The notes below the pieces were generated by a model. It was not told the DNA's origin and ran no database searches. It worked only from the letters and a program-made list of their open reading frames with translations. From contig NZ_JH932293.1 of the NCBI RefSeq assembly GCF_000301075.1, positions 1,981,298-2,045,297 on the forward strand: a DNA stretch of 64,000 nt, read 5' to 3'. Shown in pieces: positions 47,908 through 54,947 of the stretch (its first letter is position 1; the number at the start of each line of letters is the position of its first letter). Source of the stretch: Bergeyella zoohelcum ATCC 43767 (lineage in GTDB: Bacteria; Bacteroidota; Bacteroidia; Flavobacteriales; Weeksellaceae). The position numbers were made by a program, and so were the translations under genes.

Positions 47908-50274
47908 ATGAAATTTTCAAAAAAAATTATAAGTTTCTTCATCTTATTCTTTGCTATCAATACCATATCGGCACAGCAATTACAGCAGTTTCATGTAAAA
48001 GGCAACTGCGGAATGTGTAAAACCAGAATAGAAACCGCCGCTAAAAAAGCTGGAGCTAAAACAGCAGATTGGAATATCCAGACCAAGCAATTAACCATTG
48101 ATTTTGATGCTACTACTTCCGCAGAAAAAATCCTTCAAGAAATAGCCAATGTAGGGCATGATAATGTGCTATTCCGTGCCAAAGATGCCAACTATGAACA
48201 GCTACACCAGTGCTGCCTCTACCCAAGAGATGAAAAAAATGAAACGCCCGAAACAGCCTCTACAGCAAAAGAAAAAACGCCTTATGATGACCATAATCAT
48301 CATGATGGACATCAGCATTCTGAAAAAGAAAAAAGAATAGATGGCGTGAAAATAGTGAAAGCCAAAGCAGCAACGGCCATTGACAATAAAAGTGCTGGAC
48401 TTACTTTTAATATCCACCAAAAAGAACTGCTCAAAGCAGCCTGCTGTAACCTCTCCGAATCTTTTGAAACCAATGCTACCGTAGATGTATCTTTTACCAA
48501 TGCCGTTACAGGAACAAAACAGCTGAAAATGCTGGGGCTAGACCAAAAATATACCGCCCTTACTAAAGAACAGCTGCCCGAAATTAGAGGTCTTGCCAGT
48601 GCGTATGGACTCAACTTTATCCCAGGAAGATGGATAGGAGGAATACAGCTCACTAAAGGAGGAAGCACCGTAGTAAATGGCTATGAGAGTATTACAGGAC
48701 AAATCAATACAGAACTTTTAAAAGATAAAAAAAATCCCGAAACCGATCTTAATCTGTTTGCTGATATCAATGCAAGAACAGAGGTAAATATCACCCATAT
48801 TTCACCACTGAATGAAAAATGGAAACAAAGCATCTTACTCCACGGAAATACTACTACTGCCAAAAGAGATTATAATGAAGATGGCATTCTAGACCAGCCT
48901 ACTGGAAACCAAATCAACATTGCCTATTTGTTAAACTTTAATGATTTAGAAAAATCAGGCTGGGCAAGTGAATTCGGGATTACAGGATTAACAGACAAAA
49001 GATTCTCTGGACAAGTAAACTATGATAGAAAACTCTCCCAAGCAGAACAAACCGCCTATGGAATAGGAATAGAAACTGAAAGATTTCAAGTGTGGAACAA
49101 AACAGGACACATCTTTAAAAACAAACCTTACCAAAGCGTAGGGCTTATGAACCAGTTTACTTATCATAAACAAGATAGCTTCTTCGGGCATAGAAAATAC
49201 TTCGGAGAACAAATTTCTTATTATTCTAATTTTATTTTCGAAAGCATCATCAGTGATACAAGGCATAAATATAAAACAGGAGCCAGCTTCCTCTATGACC
49301 ACTATAACGAATTTTATGCTACACAGCCCTTCAGCAGAATAGAGACCGTACCAGGTGCTTTTGCAGAATATACACATACAGCACAAAAATTCACCTTAGT
49401 AGCAGGTGCCAGAGTAGATTTTCATAATCTGGCGGGCATACAGTTCACCCCTCGCCTCAATTTAAAATATGATATTACCCCACAGTCCATCATTAGATTA
49501 TCCGCAGGAAAAGGCTTCAGAACAGCGAATATTTTTGCTGAAAATCAAGCCTATTTCGCATCCAATAGACAGCTGGAAATCCTTAATAAAGATGGAAAAA
49601 TCTATGGACTAGCACCTGAAATCGCCTGGAACTATGGCATGAGCTTCCAGCAAGAGATGAAACTTTTCGGGAGAAAATCTACCCTATTATTAGATTTCTT
49701 CAGAACGGACTTCCAAAAACAGGTACTCCTAGACCTAGACCTCTCTGCACATAAAATGGTGTTTTATAATCTAGATGGAAAATCTTTTGCCAATAGCTTC
49801 CAAACTCAGTGGGATTTTACCCTCATAAGAAATTTAGATTTCAGAATTGCGTACAAATACTATGATGTTCAGGCAGACTATTCAGGAGGAAGAAGAGCCG
49901 TTCCTTTCATGGCAAAACACAGAGGCTTCCTAAACATTGCCTATACTACCCCTAAAAAAGAGGGCAAATTTTGGTCTTTGGATACCACACTCAATATTGT
50001 AGGAAAACAAAAACTCCCAGTAATGACAGGTAGCCTCCCACAATATCAGCTTCCCGGATATTCTTCAGCATTCACCACACTCAATGCCCAAATTTCAAGA
50101 CATTTCAGTGAAAACACCAGAATATACATCGGTGGAGAAAACCTTACAGGAACAATGCAAAAAAATCCTATCATTGATGCTAAAAACCCTTTCGGTTCCT
50201 ATTTTGATGGAAGCATGGTGTATGCCCCTATCATGCCCACAAATGCTTACTTCGGCATCGATGTCCGATTTTAA
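47908..50274 (+). CDS. TonB-dependent receptor with N-terminal heavy-metal-associated (HMA) domain
   Basis: Outer-membrane receptor of 788 residues. After the signal peptide (to about residue 22) comes an HMA domain (about 25-95) with the metal-binding pair Cys34-Gly-Met-Cys37 in GNCGMCKTRIE. A linker follows with CC (102-103) and a His run (HNHHDGHQH, 129-137). A TonB plug begins with AACCNLSESFETNATVDV, and then the barrel. The usual CarboxypepD_reg domain is absent. The plug matches receptors linked with copper. ATG 47908 is preferred over 47899. Copper uptake or binding at the surface is inference. Confidence 0.85.
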   Translation: MKFSKKIISFFILFFAINTISAQQLQQFHVKGNCGMCKTRIETAAKKAGAKTADWNIQTKQLTIDFDATTSAEKILQEIANVGHDNVLFRAKDANYEQLHQCCLYPRDEKNETPETASTAKEKTPYDDHNHHDGHQHSEKEKRIDGVKIVKAKAATAIDNKSAGLTFNIHQKELLKAACCNLSESFETNATVDVSFTNAVTGTKQLKMLGLDQKYTALTKEQLPEIRGLASAYGLNFIPGRWIGGIQLTKGGSTVVNGYESITGQINTELLKDKKNPETDLNLFADINARTEVNITHISPLNEKWKQSILLHGNTTTAKRDYNEDGILDQPTGNQINIAYLLNFNDLEKSGWASEFGITGLTDKRFSGQVNYDRKLSQAEQTAYGIGIETERFQVWNKTGHIFKNKPYQSVGLMNQFTYHKQDSFFGHRKYFGEQISYYSNFIFESIISDTRHKYKTGASFLYDHYNEFYATQPFSRIETVPGAFAEYTHTAQKFTLVAGARVDFHNLAGIQFTPRLNLKYDITPQSIIRLSAGKGFRTANIFAENQAYFASNRQLEILNKDGKIYGLAPEIAWNYGMSFQQEMKLFGRKSTLLLDFFRTDFQKQVLLDLDLSAHKMVFYNLDGKSFANSFQTQWDFTLIRNLDFRIAYKYYDVQADYSGGRRAVPFMAKHRGFLNIAYTTPKKEGKFWSLDTTLNIVGKQKLPVMTGSLPQYQLPGYSSAFTTLNAQISRHFSENTRIYIGGENLTGTMQKNPIIDAKNPFGSYFDGSMVYAPIMPTNAYFGIDVRF

Positions 50275-50445
50275 AACTTTCATGATTTAAGCACTTTGCC
50301 AAAGTGTTTTAAAAGTACATTAAGACGCAGAAAATTTAAGCAGAATAAAAATCTAGATAAGTTCTAGTGGTATTATCAAATTTTCCACTTCTATAGCATA
50401 TTCCTCCTCCATGCACCATGGGTTACCATTATAATTTTCTGAATA

Positions 50446-50477
50446 AAAAAAGGAACGATTTTCATCGTTCCTTTTTT
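50446..50477. terminator. Terminator between the HMA-receptor and the coiled-coil gene
   Basis: Thirteen-bp stem AAAAAAGGAACGA/TCGTTCCTTTTTT with a 6-nt loop; serves the convergent genes on both sides. Confidence 0.9.
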
Positions 50478-50482
50478 AGGGT

Positions 50483-50809
50483 TTACCTTTTGTCTTCAAT
50501 ACCAAATTCTCGCCAGCCGGCTTGTGGCATAGCTATTTTCACTATTTTCTTCGCCTCGCTAAGCATTGCTGTAAGTGCTTTCATTTTTCCGTCTAGTTCC
50601 TCTGTTTTGGTTTTTAGCTCAGCTTTTAGGCGTTCCTGCTCATCGTTGAGATCGATGGCTTCGGTGCGTGTGCGTTCTAATTTTTGAATAAAATCAGAAT
50701 CAATTCCTCTTTTGGCAACTTCTGTGGCTTGATTAGTAAGCCCTGTTGCCATTACCTGTGCTTGGGAAATAGTTTCCGCATAGCTTTTTTTAGGTTTTGA
50801 ACTGCTCAT
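50483..50809 (-). CDS. Small coiled-coil protein of unknown function
   Basis: A 108-residue soluble, highly charged protein, almost all helix and heptad-like (GIDSDFIQKLERTRTEAIDLN, then DEQERLKAELKTKTEELDGK). It starts at ATG 50809, a better start than the TTG three codons upstream. No signal or membrane segment. Related small proteins with the pattern RGIDSDFIQKLE occur across Bacteroidota, with unknown function. The 21-bp tandem repeat array begins 58 bp upstream on the same strand, so the array may lie in its leader. Confidence 0.75.
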   Translation of the reverse strand: MSSSKPKKSYAETISQAQVMATGLTNQATEVAKRGIDSDFIQKLERTRTEAIDLNDEQERLKAELKTKTEELDGKMKALTAMLSEAKKIVKIAMPQAGWREFGIEDKR

Positions 50810-50854
50810 AAGACTCAATTTTTAAAGATTAAACAATGATTTGGGTGTAAATTT

Positions 50855-51205
50855 TTATTTATAATATGTAGGAAAGTTTCCCCAAGGTGTAGGAGGGTTC
50901 CCTACAGATGTAGGAGGGTTTCCCCAAAGTGTAGGAGTGTTCCCTACAGATGTAGGAAGGTTTCTCCAAAGTGTAGGAGCGTTCCCTACAGATGTAGGAG
51001 GGTTTCCCCAAAGTGTAGGAGCGTTCCCTACAGATGTAGGAAAGTTTCCCCAAAGTGTAGGAGCATTCCCTACAGATGTAGGAGTATTTCCCCAAAGTGT
51101 AGGAGCGTTCCCTACAGATGTAAAATAATTTCCTACCTGTGTAGGAGGGTTAAGATAAATAAAAGACCGTCTTCGAATAGTGTAAAAATATAAAAAAAAT
51201 TCCAT
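50855..51205 (-). CDS. Repeat-encoded ORF (14-residue repeats), doubtful gene
   Basis: An open frame of 116 codons that reads through the tandem array as PTSVGNAPTLWGN-type 14-residue repeats (two 7-residue halves PTxxGNx). Because the unit is 21 bp, several frames on both strands stay open through the array, so openness alone is weak evidence. Supporting a real peptide: one variable residue per unit (P, T, A, F or L) beside a synonymous AAC/AAT change. No signal peptide. It may be noncoding. Confidence 0.3.
   Translation of the reverse strand: MEFFLYFYTIRRRSFIYLNPPTQVGNYFTSVGNAPTLWGNTPTSVGNAPTLWGNFPTSVGNAPTLWGNPPTSVGNAPTLWRNLPTSVGNTPTLWGNPPTSVGNPPTPWGNFPTYYK
50867..51151. repeat. 21-bp/42-bp tandem repeat array
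   Basis: Twelve contiguous 21-bp units from 50867 to 51118, alternating two types: A (TGTAGGAnnGTTTCCCCAAAG) and B (TGTAGGAGnGTTCCCTACAGA), so the true period is 42 bp. A degenerate unit (51119-51139) and a partial unit (to 51151) follow. Each B unit contains TGTAGG-N7-CCTACA, a perfect 6-bp inverted repeat. At the right end TCCTAC-N4-GTAGGA (51131-51146) forms another. Variation is focused on positions 8-10 of the unit. Confidence 0.95.
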
Positions 51206-51374
51206 AAGAAAAGATTTTTTTATGAATAATTAGGCAAAAACATAAAAAAACACCATTCTAATAACAATGAAAACTAAAACCACTTAAAGACATAGAGAAA
51301 GGTACAATGCTACTGTGTGATTTTAAATTTGACTTACTAAAATTTTATATTACTAACAGCAACGGTATAAAAAA
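51152..51374. other. AT-rich spacer between the tandem array and the yceI terminator
   Basis: About 220 bases of A/T-rich sequence with no convincing gene. The minus-strand start of the repeat ORF (51205) and presumably the promoter of the coiled-coil gene lie here. Nothing else recognised. Confidence 0.5.
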
Positions 51375-51409
51375 ATCAGAGCTTCTACAATCATTGTAAA
51401 AGCCCTGAT
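51375..51409 (-). terminator. Terminator of yceI
   Basis: A 17-position imperfect stem (two mismatches, 1-nt apex) with a T-run on the minus strand, 24 bp after the yceI stop. Confidence 0.7.
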
Positions 51410-51432
51410 ATGAGTTAGTGATGGAGTTATAT

Positions 51433-51960
51433 TTAGTTTTGTTTTGCGAATTGCAATTCTCCTTCGATTCTTACTTCGTCACTTACCAAAACCCCTCCTG
51501 TTTCCAAAGCGGCATTCCAGTTGAGCCCGAAATCTTTTCTGTTAATTTTTCCTTTTACAGAGAAACCTAATTTTTCATTTCCCCAAGGATCTTTGCTCAC
51601 CCCTCCAAAATCTACTGCCAAAGCCACTTCTTTGGTAACATCTTTTATGGTAAGGTTTCCTACCAAAGTGAACTCGTCATCTGATTTTTTGGTAAGAGAA
51701 GTTCCTTCAAATTTCATTTCTGGGAAGTTTTCTACATCGAAGAAATCGGCACTACGCAAGTGGTTGTCTCTGTCTTCGTTGTTAGTAAAAATAGAAGTAG
51801 TTTTTACCTGTGCATTTACTTTTGAAGTAGCGAAATCTTCGCCAAGAATTTCCACTGAAAAATCTTTGAAACTTCCTTTTACATTAGAAATCATAAGGTG
51901 TTTTACCTTGAAATTCAATTCACTGTGAGCGGTATCTAATGACCATTTTACTGTTGACAT
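51433..51960 (-). CDS. YceI-family lipid-binding protein
   Basis: A 175-residue beta-barrel protein of the YceI family, whose members bind polyisoprenoid lipids. The start at ATG 51960 (MSTVKWSLDTAHSELNFKVKHL) fits the family; the longer ORF is not used. Typical motifs are KVKHLMISNVKGSFKDF, DNHLRSADFFDVENFPEMKF and NRKDFGLNW. No signal peptide is visible, so it is probably cytosolic here. A TACCTTTG box on the minus strand (51986-51993) can serve as the -7 promoter element. Confidence 0.93.
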   Translation of the reverse strand: MSTVKWSLDTAHSELNFKVKHLMISNVKGSFKDFSVEILGEDFATSKVNAQVKTTSIFTNNEDRDNHLRSADFFDVENFPEMKFEGTSLTKKSDDEFTLVGNLTIKDVTKEVALAVDFGGVSKDPWGNEKLGFSVKGKINRKDFGLNWNAALETGGVLVSDEVRIEGELQFAKQN

Positions 51961-52116
51961 ATTTTCTTTAGTTTTAAATTCGGGGCAAAGGTAGTCGGTT
52001 TTTTGCACTCGGTCATTGATGTAAGTCAAGAAGTGATTTTTTTTGTTTTTTATGATGGGACTGAAATGAATTGTACTTGGAGTTAAATGTGCCTCAATTA
52101 CTTTTTACGATAATAT

Positions 52117-52147
52117 TTGTTTTTTTATACATAATTGCTTACTTTTG
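52117..52147 (+). promoter_or_regulatory. Promoter of tRNA-Ser
   Basis: TTG at 52117-52119 and TACTTTTG at 52140-52147 with 20-nt spacing; the mature tRNA begins 12 nt later. Confidence 0.65.
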
Positions 52148-52158
52148 CTCACCGAAAA

Positions 52159-52245
52159 AGAAAGGTGCTCGAGTGGTTGAAGAGGCTACCCTGGAAAGGT
52201 AGTATACGGGTAACCGTATCGAGGGTTCGAATCCCTTCCTTTCTG
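52159..52245 (+). tRNA. tRNA-Ser (anticodon GGA)
   Basis: An 87-nt class II tRNA. Acceptor AGAAAGG (52159-52165) pairs with CCTTTCT (52238-52244), discriminator G52245, and CCA is not encoded. The anticodon stem CTACC/GGTAG holds the loop CTGGAAA with anticodon GGA at 52193-52195. A long variable arm (TACGG...CCGTA) and the T-arm GAGGG-TTCGAAT-CCCTT follow. It would read UCC/UCU codons. Confidence 0.96.
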
Positions 52246-52250
52246 CTGAA

Positions 52251-52281
52251 AATCCCTGTAATTTATTTGGTTACAGGGATT
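52251..52281 (+). terminator. Terminator after tRNA-Ser
   Basis: Perfect 11-bp stem AATCCCTGTAA/TTACAGGGATT, 9-nt loop, followed by a T-rich stretch. Confidence 0.88.
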
Positions 52282-52633
52282 CTTGTTTTTAGATGAAAAT
52301 CATTGTTTTTGGATAATGCTTCCCAATTATGATTACGATGAAAATACATCTCATCAGTATCACAATTCCTATTTTTAGCTCGTAGTTCTCTAATTCTGTC
52401 TATTCCTGCGGCAGAAAAAGGTTTATGATTAATTTTCACAAGTGGATCAAAAGAGATGAGAAGTTGTGTTCTACAGCCAAGAAAACCCCGCAGAAACCAC
52501 TTCTAAAGACTGCCCAATGCCACAAAAAAGCAGTTCTTCTATGCTGCTGAAAAGCCATTGGAGCTTCCGTTCCATGGGCTTTCATTTCGTGTCCTTCCGA
52601 CAAGGCAAAAACTTAGTTATTAGCCATAGTTCT
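52282..52633. other. Gene-free stretch with one copy of the accessory 3' repeat
   Basis: About 350 bases without a gene. The left half is open on the minus strand without a start codon (a frame that ends in the tRNA terminator at 52263), so it looks like remnant DNA. The right half is repeat copy 1 (listed separately) and its tail up to the stop of the next minus-strand gene. Confidence 0.55.
52471..52624 (-). repeat. Accessory 3' repeat, copy 1
   Basis: The core at about 52472-52580 is shared with copy 2 (53626-53740). Shared blocks on the plus strand include AACCCCGCAGAAACCACTTC, CAGTTCTTCTAT/TAGTTCTTCTAT, CTGCTGAAAA and CTTCCGTTCCATGGG. The far end, CTTAGTTATTagcc (52612-52624), also matches copy 2. 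The core holds an imperfect palindrome (CCATTGG..CTTCCGTTCCATGG). On the minus strand it directly follows the stop of the lipoprotein gene. Confidence 0.85.
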
Positions 52634-53197
52634 TTATTGGATTTTGGTTCTAAAATATCCTCTACCTTTATGAGTGCTTTTTGTAATATCATCTATTTCC
52701 AAAGACGAAAAGTCAATAAATCCATAAATACTATCGCCTTTCTTGTATTCAGTTTTATCTAAAATAAGTTTTGAATTATTAAAAAAATGTCTAGTCGGTT
52801 TTGGCTTTATTTCTCTACCATTTTCATCAACAGTTATTGAAATATTATCTGTTGCGTGAAATGGTTGAATTCTGTGTTTTTTATCAAAATATATAATATT
52901 AAAACCTTGAGATGAAAAACCTGTAGAATAGCCAATATTGATTTTTAGTGTATCATTTTTTATTTCTGCATTACAAATGTTTTTATTATAATCATTATTG
53001 TAAATAATAAATGAAGTTTTTTTATTTGTGGAAATAGAGTCATAATATAATTCTTCTGGATCAAATAAATTGTTCATTAATTTGATACTATCATTTTTAG
53101 AAATTCTTTCATCAAAATTTGTTGAATACCATTCTTTAGGTTTGTTGCTACAACAAATGAGATTTAATATTGCAAAAATTATTATGTTTTTATTCAT
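52634..53197 (-). CDS. AT-rich accessory lipoprotein of unknown function
   Basis: Predicted lipoprotein of 187 residues starting at ATG 53197, with the signal MNKNIIIFAILNLICC and then polar sequence (SNKPKEWYSTNFDERISKND). The longer ORF uses a TTG start and gives a worse signal. The mature part is rich in Lys, Asn and Ile, with no family I recognise. Base composition is more AT-rich than in the flanking core genes, suggesting later arrival. A shared 3' repeat follows its stop. Confidence 0.65.
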   Translation of the reverse strand: MNKNIIIFAILNLICCSNKPKEWYSTNFDERISKNDSIKLMNNLFDPEELYYDSISTNKKTSFIIYNNDYNKNICNAEIKNDTLKINIGYSTGFSSQGFNIIYFDKKHRIQPFHATDNISITVDENGREIKPKPTRHFFNNSKLILDKTEYKKGDSIYGFIDFSSLEIDDITKSTHKGRGYFRTKIQ

Positions 53198-53403
53198 AAC
53201 ATTCATTTTTAGAATTACAGCTAATGCCCGAATATATGAATACAATACGAAACTCGCAACAGGAAATATTACATTATATAATATTTGCTCTATATTGTTG
53301 CTTATTCTTTACTTATCTGTAATTTTGAATTGCTTAAAAGGTATTATACATTAACTGCCGCGTTTAACTCTTTTAAACCCATAAACAATTTGAATACAGT
53401 AAG
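53198..53403. other. AT-rich spacer upstream of the lipoprotein gene
   Basis: About 200 bases with no gene. A small hairpin GTTTAA-N5-TTAAAC lies at 53362-53378, preceded by the unusually GC-rich CTGCCGCG in otherwise AT-rich DNA. It might mark an old junction; function unknown. Confidence 0.4.
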
Positions 53404-53532
53404 ATGAATTTTTCAGATAAAAGACTTCTGTTCTCCACTGGCGTGCACAAAGATTCCAATGTGATTTGGATTCAGTTTGAGAAAGACAAAGAACTTATTG
53501 CCCACCTACCCGACCATGCAAAAGAACGCTGA
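53404..53532 (+). pseudogene. N-terminal remnant of a tyrosine-integrase-like gene
   Basis: A 42-codon frame (MNFSDKRLLFSTGVHKDSNV, then WIQFEKDKELIAHLPDHAKE) that stops at TGA 53530-53532. It resembles the N-terminal arm-binding part of Bacteroidota XerD-like integrases, which continue for about 300 more residues. Here the rest is missing and the following DNA does not continue the frame convincingly. It lies between the two genes that carry the 3' repeat. Assignment by eye, moderate to low confidence. Confidence 0.45.
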
Positions 53533-53625
53533 AAATACAACCTCAATATCCTGAAAAAAACCTTGTGTTCATGGCTTTAAAAGAGGTTATATTTTTCAAT
53601 GAATTTTACAAAATGAAGAGTTTGC

Positions 53626-53826
53626 TCTACCGCCAGTAAAACCCCGCAGAAACCACTTCTAAAGGCTGCCAAATTCTATGAAAAAAGTAGTTCTTCTATA
53701 CTGCTGAAAAACCATTGGAACTTCCGTTCCATGGGACTTTACCTCTTTCTTTTATTTTTTAATGGAATCGGTGATTACTAATTTATTGTTGGCTTTGCAA
53801 TCCCAATGAAAGCTTAGTTATTGATA
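53626..53826 (-). repeat. Accessory 3' repeat, copy 2
   Basis: The core at 53626-53740 matches copy 1. A roughly 70-bp unrelated spacer follows, and then the shared end GCTTAGTTATTgATAGCC at 53812-53828. That end contains the stop codon of the M23 gene (TAA at 53818-53820 on the minus strand). The core has an imperfect palindrome CCATTGGAAC-TTCC-GTTCCATGG at 53712-53734. Confidence 0.85.
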
Positions 53827-54678
53827 GCCGGTTTTATTCTTAACCTCCATTTCTTTCTCAATATACTCTACATTATCCCCATTCTTATCTATTACATCAT
53901 TAAATCGGATTATCAAGGATTTTCCAAAATATAAACTTTTTTTATCCATAATTTGAAAATGGAGGTGAGGCTCCGTAGAGCGACCCGAATTTCCGCAAAG
54001 TGCAATTATTTGCCCTTGTTTCACATTTTCATTCACATTTACTTTTATTGAGTTTCTTTTTAAATGTGCATATAGACTAAACTCATTGTTGGGATGTTCT
54101 ATAATAATATAATTCCCCGCTAAGTTATTTGTTTTCCAGTCGATTGAATAATCTCCGACCTTTTTATAATCATCTGTACAATTATTTATTGAAACTACTT
54201 TTCCTGCAAAAGCTGCGATAATGGGTTCGTTAAACGAATAGTAGTGGTGTATATTAGTTTTATCATTACGGAAAGATTTGCCGTCATGTTGAATTACAAA
54301 ATCATATGCGAATCTTTGAGAAAGTAAATCCCATGAATGAGAGTTCTCATTGGTAGTTCCACCGTTGTACACATACCATTTCCCATAAAAAGGCAAAATG
54401 TATTTGTTCTTTGTTTTTGTATTATTTTTTTTATAAATCCGAAGAATTCCTTCTCCAATAATTTGTTTTAGTATTTGAAAAAGAAAAAAAGGATTAAAAT
54501 GAGATAAGAACTCGGTTTTATAGAATTCTCTATATTCCTTTTTTCGTAACTCTCTTTCTTTAGGTACAAGTGCCAATATGAAAAACAAGCTGAGGAGCAA
54601 AAACCATGGGCTTTCTTTTCGTAAAAGAATACCTAATACTCCAATCCATGAAAATATGCTATAATCAATTTTCTTCAT
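53818..54678 (-). CDS. Membrane-anchored M23 metallopeptidase (LytM type)
   Basis: A 286-residue protein starting at ATG 54678 (the longer form uses GTG 54747). One or two N-terminal helices (SIFSWIGVLGILL, PWFLLLSLFFILALVP) anchor it. The C-terminal half is an M23 domain with HSWDLLSQRFAYDF, the lid IIAAFAGKVVSI and ANYI-like NYIIIEHPN, FSLYAHL, and the zinc-binding HLH in TEPHLHFQI. It looks catalytically intact. Substrates would be peptidoglycan cross-bridges or secreted peptides. It is AT-rich, and its stop lies inside the 3' repeat, unlike core genes nearby. Confidence 0.82.
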   Translation of the reverse strand: MKKIDYSIFSWIGVLGILLRKESPWFLLLSLFFILALVPKERELRKKEYREFYKTEFLSHFNPFFLFQILKQIIGEGILRIYKKNNTKTKNKYILPFYGKWYVYNGGTTNENSHSWDLLSQRFAYDFVIQHDGKSFRNDKTNIHHYYSFNEPIIAAFAGKVVSINNCTDDYKKVGDYSIDWKTNNLAGNYIIIEHPNNEFSLYAHLKRNSIKVNVNENVKQGQIIALCGNSGRSTEPHLHFQIMDKKSLYFGKSLIIRFNDVIDKNGDNVEYIEKEMEVKNKTGYQ

Positions 54679-54889
54679 ATTACTTTGTCTAACTATATTG
54701 TTTTCATTTTTTTTACGATTATAAGTTTTTAAAACCTTTACTGACACCCAAATATAAGCGTTTTCTTCAAACTATCAAATCATTTGGTAATAAACTTCAA
54801 ATAAGGAAGGAAAAGCATTGGCACATTCAGCCCACAAATGATAAACTTTTTTATAATACTTACTTTTTGATGATTTTGTATAAAATTAT

Positions 54890-54929
54890 TTCACCCTTTC
54901 ATTAAAAGCTATTTTGATGAAAGGGTGAA
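54890..54929 (-). terminator. Terminator of dnaE
   Basis: Perfect 13-bp stem TTCACCCTTTCAT/ATGAAAGGGTGAA, 14-nt loop, 18 bp after the dnaE stop, with A/T runs outside. Confidence 0.85.
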
Positions 54930-54947
54930 TAATATCAATAAAGTCTG

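Noticed and set aside
48158..48420. Short frames on both strands over the His-rich linker of the HMA receptor
   Set aside because: They are shadows of the receptor's His/Lys-rich codons with no independent support.
50937..51128. Plus-strand frame FPTDVGxFPQSVG through the tandem array, and the second minus-strand frame at 50859-51095
   Set aside because: A 21-bp period leaves several frames open by arithmetic; no upstream signal supports these two.
50867..51151. Tandem array considered as a CRISPR array
   Set aside because: Units are directly joined with no unique spacers, and no cas genes are present.
52263..52505. Minus-strand open frame (ending LKTRIPVTK) beside the tRNA
   Set aside because: It has no start codon except a Met 24 codons from the end, and its stop lies in the tRNA terminator hairpin; probably remnant or chance.
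52471..53828. Classical integron with attC sites
   Set aside because: The repeats lack paired GTTRRRY/RYYYAAC core sites at the expected spacing, and no intI-like gene is present; one GTTTAAC at 53362 alone is not sufficient.
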